Notes under the pieces: generated by a model
The model's database searches: none
What the model saw: the letters and a program-made list of their open reading frames with translations, nothing else
What the model was told of the DNA's origin: nothing
Made by a program: the position numbers and the translations under genes
NCBI GenBank assembly: GCA_030737835.1
Contig: JAUJYN010000021.1
Coordinates: forward strand, 558,001-622,000
Length of the DNA stretch: 64,000 bases
Direction: 5' to 3'
Origin: Acorus gramineus
Taxonomy: Eukaryota > Streptophyta > Magnoliopsida > Acorales > Acoraceae
Shown here: positions 58,201 through 64,000 of the stretch, piece by piece
How positions within the stretch are numbered: the first letter of the stretch is position 1
Layout: every line of letters begins with the position of its first letter

Positions 58201-59667
58201 TATGGGGTATACGAATTCAGAAAATGAATAGCCATGCAACAAAATTTGGAAATAAGAAAACAACTACAAGACACAGAAAGTACACCTTTTTTTATTTTTT
58301 TTTTGAGGAGAAAACAAAAGTACACCATTGCAATGAGAACAATTTAAAAAACAGCACAAAAACATAACGTGGGGGGATGGTTTATCCCAATGGACATGGT
58401 TTGTGGGTGGTTTGTATCCAAGGTTTCTCAACTAATGTTGGGGTTCCTCGTCAAAATAAATAAACAGAAATACCTTGGCTTAACTGTCAAACTCAAAGAA
58501 CCCTCTCGACAACATAATCAAGGCAGAAATATAATCACTGATTGACATAACATTCATGTAATGAGCAGTTGTTATAATTAAGGGAGCAACACAGATCACA
58601 AGTGAAAACCATTTGCAAAACTTCAAATTACATTTTAAGGGAACTTCAACCATCAAAACTATGAAGCAAATATTGAAAAAACATAATCATTGCATTTGGT
58701 TCATGAATAGCTTATCTAGGTGCAAAATAGTTATATGGGGATACAGGAGAAATAGACAACTTTCTGTTCAATAGCTATTCATTTCATTTTGTCTTTTTAT
58801 GTTTGTCTTATTAAAATATAGTCATACTTTTGAAGGAATCAAGTAGGAATAAACTATAACTGCCAACTCTAAGTAATGCTACCAAGATTTCTTCTAACTT
58901 ATCACTGCATAACCATTCATTACAGTTAATCCATGCTAAACAAACATGTTTTTTTCAGGATTAAGCATATTCTTCCCTTCTCCGCCTTCCTTATTCGAGA
59001 AAGAATTGGGGGGCACTAAGAAAAACTTAGGTTAAGCAGTCAAACTCAAAGGAATCAATGAACACACAATCAAGACACGAAACGAGTACAACAGAGAGAT
59101 GATTTCGTACTCAAACAGAAAAAAGCAGAGGTAAATCACTCAAAAGACATTACTTTCAAAAAGTCCCAACATATCACAAGTCACAAACAACAAAAATAAA
59201 TGAATGAATGAATGAATGCCCACAAAACCCCAAATAGAAAAGGGGACTTGTTAGGGTTCAATGAAGAGACCTGGATCTCACGGAGGAACTCGACTCGCTT
59301 CCGGACTATGGGAGATAGCGTCTCGAGGACGTCGGTGTGCTGTCCCGCCAGATTCTGAAGCTTATTCTACAAAACCCTAGAAATCATCAACACAGAATCA
59401 ACAAAAACAAGAGCAGAAACAACAGCAGGGGAGACAGATACCTTAAGAGCGTTAACGAGACCCGCACGATCTTCGACACTTAGAACTGGAAGAAGAAAAA
59501 AACAAAGAATCAAGTGAATCAAAACCAATGAAGATCATGAGATAGGGCAAAGAAAGGGGAGTCAGAGAGAGAGTACCATTAGAGGTGTTGGTGTCGGAGG
59601 GAAGGGAGGAGGAGAGATCGGACATCTTGAAGGGTTTGTTGTCTTCTTTGTTGGTTCTGTCGCTCAT
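55283..59667 (-). CDS. NAP1: Nucleosome assembly protein 1 (NAP1) homologue, 11 coding exons
   Basis: Histone H2A-H2B chaperone, acting in cytoplasm and nucleus in chromatin assembly. Coding exons on the minus strand: 59667-59577, 59485-59442, 59366-59271, 57830-57738, 57033-56943, 56862-56801, 56700-56516, 56329-56152, 56072-56029, 55911-55704 and 55348-55283, all GT-AG, giving 385 residues. Key parts: [19 protein letters not shown] dimer helix, [52 protein letters not shown], the basic [26 protein letters not shown], and a long Asp/Glu tail. The C-terminus CKQQ is a CaaX-type prenylation site, as in plant NAP1 proteins. The start MSDRTNKED is chosen because it is the first ATG, lies in frame and precedes the typical KMSDLSSSL. 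Length and order fit plant NAP1 (about 370-390 residues). No defect is seen. I cannot tell which paralogue it is. Confidence 0.96.
55615..55647 (-). other. Candidate 33-base cassette exon of NAP1
   Basis: Inside the last intron lies a stretch with acceptor TTGTTTCAG, 33 open bases coding [11 protein letters not shown], and donor AAAG/GTATGG. It is in phase with both neighbouring exons, so including it would add 11 residues between the acidic tail and the KSGG segment. It may be an alternative exon or chance. Confidence 0.4.
57430..57515 (-). mobile_element. tRNA-related SINE relic in NAP1 intron
   Basis: On the minus strand the order is a box-A-like TGGCTCAATGGTTGA (57507-57493), a box-B-like GGGGTTCAAATCCC (57465-57452), and then an A run at 57441-57431. 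This is the head and tail of a tRNA-derived SINE, short and with a small body. It does not fold into a full tRNA in my reading. Confidence 0.5.
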
Positions 59668-59880
59668 CGCAGCGCCGCCTCCCTTGCTTTTTTGTTGGGC
59701 TGCTTTTTTTAGGGGTATAAAAACCGCATGAACAGAAATGTTGGGGATTATATAGTGGTAGGTTGTTTTGGATGACATTGGTCCGGGTTTGGACCCTGTG
59801 CTCTTGGGCCTCAATCCATCCGACTGGTTTTAGTTGGTTTTGCATGGCCAACGGCCCATCGAATTGACCGGGCTTGTGAT
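59668..59880 (-). promoter_or_regulatory. NAP1 promoter region with TATA box and site II motifs
   Basis: On the minus strand a TATATAAT lies at 59755-59748, about 85 bases before the start codon. Upstream are GGCCCA/TGGGCC-type site II elements (about 59697, 59814-59820 and 59852-59858), which in plants are common in promoters of growth-linked genes. The leader is purine-rich near the ATG. Confidence 0.55.
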
Positions 59881-60331
59881 GTACAATTGAAACACTATCT
59901 TAAAATCTTACATTTAAAAAAAAAAAAAAAAGTTACCTTTCATATTCAACTTTTAAAAAATATTATTTTATTAATTTTTCAATTAAAAGATTTTTTATTT
60001 ACAAAAGAAAGATGATGGTTTGAAAAATTAATTGTTAAAAATATGTTTGGCTCTGCGTTTGTGAATTTTTAACTTTTTCAACGCAGAACGTATCCAAACA
60101 AAGATCAAAACGAGGCCTCAGATTTTTTACAGTCTAAAACATAGATCATATAGGTTTTTATTGTATATGTTTTGATAGAAAGTGTATATCGTTCCATTTT
60201 AAATGAAAAAATTAATTAGAGGTCCCCCCAGCCTATCCCTCATTATTTTTAGGTCCCTAGACCTTTTCAAGATATTTCTAGGTCCCTAACCTCTTATTTA
60301 ATTATTTATGGGTCCAAACTAACTGCTGCAG
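59881..60331. other. Intergenic sequence
   Basis: AT-rich, with three diverged copies of TAGGTCCCTAnnC (60205-60300). No gene or element end is seen. Confidence 0.45.
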
Positions 60332-63300
60332 TGTAAGAACCCAAACTTCTATTTAGGCTTATGTTATTATTTTATATGTTTGGATTGATGGATAGCACAA
60401 TGATATGTGTTATTTCATATTATTATTCATTTGGAATGAATTAGAGTTATGTATGCTTAGGTTATATCCTAAGTTGGACGTTGGCATGATTGGGATTTAA
60501 TTTCGTTAATGCCTAAGACGGAGTAGTTTAAATCTAGTTTTATCATGGGGCATTCGGTTTTGATTTAGCTTTCATACAAGAGTGGAATTAGATCATCTGG
60601 ATTCATGTAGCAAAAGTTATGAGTGTTTTTTCAATTATACCCTTGGGATGGAAAAGGTTTGACAGCAGCCCTGTTTGATGTAAATTGTATAATTCAGAAT
60701 GGTTAGAAGGGTTATTGGAGATTAGCTTAAACATGAAAGTTGTAGATAATCTTCTTGGATTTCCAATGGAAGTTAAATTGCATAATTCAGAGTTATATTG
60801 TGAAAGTTATTACTGTTTTACCAGAGGCTGCGCAGAATTTTTTTAAAAAGGGCATTTTTGTAAATAGGCCGGATTCCTTAATTTTATTTAATACATAGGT
60901 CGGTGGGGCTTAATGTATTTGGCAGAGAGAGAAAGAGAGAGAGCTTCCGAGGCTCATTTTCGGTGAATGAAAAAGTGGAAAATCAAAGAAAAATTTGAAA
61001 AAATTAAGAAAAGTTTCGTGGAGTATTTTTCGTACTGTATTAGATAAATTTTTTTGTTTTTTTCATCGTTATTTTCCGTAGAGGGTTGTTGTATTTCAAT
61101 TTTAAATTGAATTTGTGATTTGGGGCCGAATACAAATATATTTTTGAGGGTTGATTTTACTATATCATAGTGGAGATATCATATTGTCTTGGTGGATCAT
61201 TGTTGGAGTGGTGATATGATTGTTTCTGTATGTGGGGTGACTTATGTATGTTTGTTTTATGTTGTCCACCCTTCCTCACCCTTCCTCCCTCTTTGTGTTT
61301 GCTCTCTTTAATGTGGACCAGCAGAGGTTGGGTTTAGGAAGAAAGGATGATTGTGTTGGAAGGCTTGGGATGTGTTTAGATATGTAAGGCTGATTTCTGT
61401 TTTGTAAAGATACTTGCGAATGTGATACTTAGAGACATATTATGAGGATTGTGTCATCATATGATATGATCATCTATGTGTATAGATCTTATATATGAAA
61501 TTTGGTGACATTATATTACCTGTGTCATAAGTTATGATCTGTTTTATAAGGATTGTCCAAATTCGGGTTGAAATTGACCTGTTTCGGAAACTATTTTATT
61601 TCGGACATTTAGAGATTGAATCGGATTATTATGTCTTCATGGATTATATTCCCAGCATATCAATGAATGTGTATGATTTATTGCAGAATTATTGAATGAG
61701 TATTTGGTGTTGTGGAGATCAAAGAGTAGAGTTGTTTGCTGCCCAGATTTACATAGTTGCTGCCCAAATTTGTTGTTGTGAAGATGTGATGTTTTGTTGC
61801 TGATTTATGGGGAATTTAATTGGATGATAGCGTATGGATGAATGGATTTTGATGGTGTAGAATAATTGATTTAGTAGTTGGAGGTATAGGGTGTATTTTG
61901 CATTTGTTGGCTAGGATCTTAGGATATGCTATGTATTATTTTTTTTATGCATGGATGCTTTATTCCTTGGCTGAGTTGATGATGTTTGTCTGTCAGAGGG
62001 GTTTCCTCATTGTGAGGAAATGTGGTGATCTTGTGGTGGGAATGGCTATGCTCCCACGAGTCCAGTAGTGATCGCGCTACCGTTGGACTACTCGAGACGT
62101 GTGATTTATTGCTGGACGCAGTACTTGAATCAATGAGTAGAAATAACTTTGCATTCTGATAGTATAGTTCCATGCTAAATCATGTTTATGGTATCTTTGA
62201 TCTTAATCCAGTATGCATGACTATGGTGGCATCCATAAATGATAATATGACATGGTTAAGTAGATTGTAATTGAAGTTCATGTTTATCTTGCTATACATA
62301 TAATAAACTTGGAATATGTAGTTAAGGGTAGGAATTGATATTATTGTATCATGTCATATCCTGAATGCATGCTCATGATCTATTATTGTTAGTGCTTGCA
62401 TATTATGTTCTATTATCAGCATGCTCTATAGATCATCGTCTACTGATCTTGTCAAGACATTGCAAGGGATAGGGGTTTGATTGTATGTGTTAGATCCTAT
62501 TGCCTGTTGTGGTTTACCTCGTAGGTCCTCGACCGGTGTGTGTCGAGCATGTTTGGGGTGGCTTAATTATGACAATTCTTGTGAGTTATGAGTGCGAACC
62601 TACAGTTGAGGTGAGGGTAAACTCTGGGTGTCCTTCACGAGAGGAGCGTTTTCGAGGTTCATCCTCGACGCCCATGGTATCCGATACTTCAAATTGGTTA
62701 CGCGTTAGAGTGGTTGGATGACAGAGAGCCTTAGCCAAGACACTGGGTTTGACGGTTCAGTTTGCATTGAGATGCTTCGTGTGAATTAGTTGAGGTGAGG
62801 GTCAACTCTGGGTGTCCTTCACGAGGGGAGCGTTTTCAAGGTTTATCCTGGATGCCCACAATATTCAATAGTTCAAATCCGCTACGCGTCAGAATGGTTG
62901 GATGACGGAGAGCCTTAGCCAAGATACTGGGTTTGTCGGCCCTTTTCGCAAAGTGATGGAGTCTAGGGTGGGATCCATTGATGCGGTTTGTATTGCAGTC
63001 GAGCTTTGGTGGATTTGACAGGTCGAGTGGTACTCCCTATATTGGCCGAGCCAATGCATTTGCAAAAATGGGTCGCCTAAGAGAAGTCACTGCGCGACAG
63101 GAGGAACTGTGAGGCATTTGTGTGTAGTGGCATTTCAGTCACTAGGATATATATATATATATAGCGTTGCCAACATGGAATGGATCCCCTGTGGTATGAG
63201 ACACCGACGGATCTGTCTTTATGTTAGGGACATAATGAGGTTAGTGTGAATTGGCCTCCTATATGGGACGCAGGCTGGTCGGCTTATACTTGATAGTTAT

Positions 63301-63769
63301 TTATGTACATTTTATGGATGTGTTGGGAATTGTATTGTGAGGTGCCTTGTGGTTAGGTTCATTCACTAGGCCTTCACTAGCTTACACCCTTTTTGTATGG
63401 GTCTCATCCAGGTGTTGCACATGATCGGTGAGTTGGGTGTGGTTGAAGGATTTGTGCGCCTCTCGTTGAATTGGTGAGCCTGTCAGCTTCCTGTTATTTT
63501 TTTGTACTAAGTGTTTTGTTGATTATTGGTATGTATTTGGCTGTATTTGTAATTATGACTTATGGTCACACGGGACGGTGATTGTGTATTCTTCTGAGGG
63601 CCACTATTATATGTTCTATGGCCTGTAATATTCATTTATTTATTCATATACTCTTCCGCTGTCATCTATTTGCTTCAATAATTTATTTTTTATGATTTGT
63701 TTTGGTTATGATATACTCGGTATTGTCCACGTGTCACTCCTTGGGGACGGCCGCTCCTGGGGCGTGACA
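60332..63769 (+). mobile_element. Family L-related LTR, third subfamily (L-c)
   Basis: A probable 3.4-kb LTR from TGTAAGAACCC to GGGGACGGCCGCTCCTGG then GGCGTGACA. Its last 250 bases resemble the L LTRs in order (a CACACGGGACGGTGATTGTG stretch, GTAATATTC, CTTCCGCT, then the end motif). Flanking bases are TGCAG and TGCCC, so there is no clean target duplication and the start is less certain. It holds a GA-rich leader near 60925-60950, a 184-bp duplication (62605-62940) and ATATATATATAT at 63150. No PBS follows, so it is a solo or 3' LTR. Confidence 0.65.
62605..62940 (+). repeat. 184-bp tandem duplication in L-c LTR
   Basis: Units starting GTTGAGGTGAGGGT at 62605 and 62789. Each runs through CTCTGGGTGTCCTTCACGAG and GAGAGCCTTAGCCAAGA to CTGGGTTTG, about 85-90% alike by eye. 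Confidence 0.85.
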
Positions 63770-64000
63770 TGCCCGTTTCATCCCCCATGTGAAATGTCCT
63801 TCCTGCCCCTCCCACTTAATCTTCCTCTCTCTCTCTCTCTCTCAATTCCCCCCCCCCCAAATTCTTCTCTCCTCGAAAACCCTTCTTTTTCTCCTCAAAA
63901 CCCTAAAAAACCTCCGATCGTCCTCCCTCCGTCGACAGAACCGTGCATCGATGGTGACACCCACGATTTTTGCATCCATCAGCAGTGACACCCACGAACA
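63770..64000 (+). other. CT-rich sequence, possible gene leader at the window edge
   Basis: Has a CTCTCTCTCTCTCT run (63827-63843), AACCCTAAAAAACC, and an ATG at 63951 that opens MVTPTIFASISSDTHE to the window end. CT-rich tracts of this sort are common in plant 5' leaders. The frame is too short to identify. Confidence 0.3.

Overview
The window is plant nuclear DNA, from a large repeat-rich angiosperm-type genome; I could not fix the species. Reasons: one intron-rich housekeeping gene for a nucleosome assembly protein 1 (NAP1) homologue at the right (minus strand, 55283-59667), Athila-like, Tat-like and copia-like retrotransposon remains, an L1-type LINE, and plant GT-AG introns. Nothing bacterial is present. 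Most of the rest is transposable elements, many nested in one another.

Layout. 1-8616 is a decayed Tat-like gag (plus) split by a solo LTR (1523-8106), which is itself split by a second solo LTR (2463-5958, minus). 8622-21978 is on the minus strand: a 3' LTR of Athila-like type (8622-10052), its 3' region interrupted by another solo LTR (10509-14038), an uninterrupted protease-RT-RNaseH-integrase frame (14936-18856), then a tRNA-iMet-type primer binding site and a long LTR of a different family (18793-21978). 21979-25984 is a second gag (minus) with its own leader, PBS and 2.2-kb LTR carrying 56-bp repeats. 25985-47486 is a broken plus-strand Tat-like element: protease, an 80-bp tandem array where RT/RNaseH should be, integrase tail, an antisense intron-containing plant-mobile-domain gene, polypurine tract and LTR. 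Two solo LTRs (29622-33126, 33149-36773) and a 4.2-kb terminal-inverted-repeat element (about 37198-41367) have inserted into it. 47487-50600 is a truncated LINE, 51900-52700 a copia relic, 53421-54015 a foldback repeat, 55283-59667 NAP1, and 60332-63769 a third subfamily of the long LTR.

The dominant repeat, called family L here, has 3.1-3.6 kb LTRs. Subfamily L-a begins TGTTATATATGTGTCAC and ends GGGGCGTGACA. Five of the six complete L-a/L-b copies are solo LTRs with perfect 5-bp target duplications (CAGGC, CTCTA, CTTTA, AGTCT, CCTCA). Each of the six carries the same gene-like layout: leader, donor, a very GC-rich intron, a 36-37 bp microexon bounded by AG and GT, a second intron with a (GGGTGA)n minisatellite, and an acceptor before a last exon. 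That spliced unit inside an LTR is the most unusual thing in the window.

NAP1 is the only gene I would call a functional host gene with confidence. The Athila-like pol frame is open but has no gag and sits behind an LTR of another family. All exon boundaries and repeat ends were read by eye from the sequence; no alignment or database search was run.
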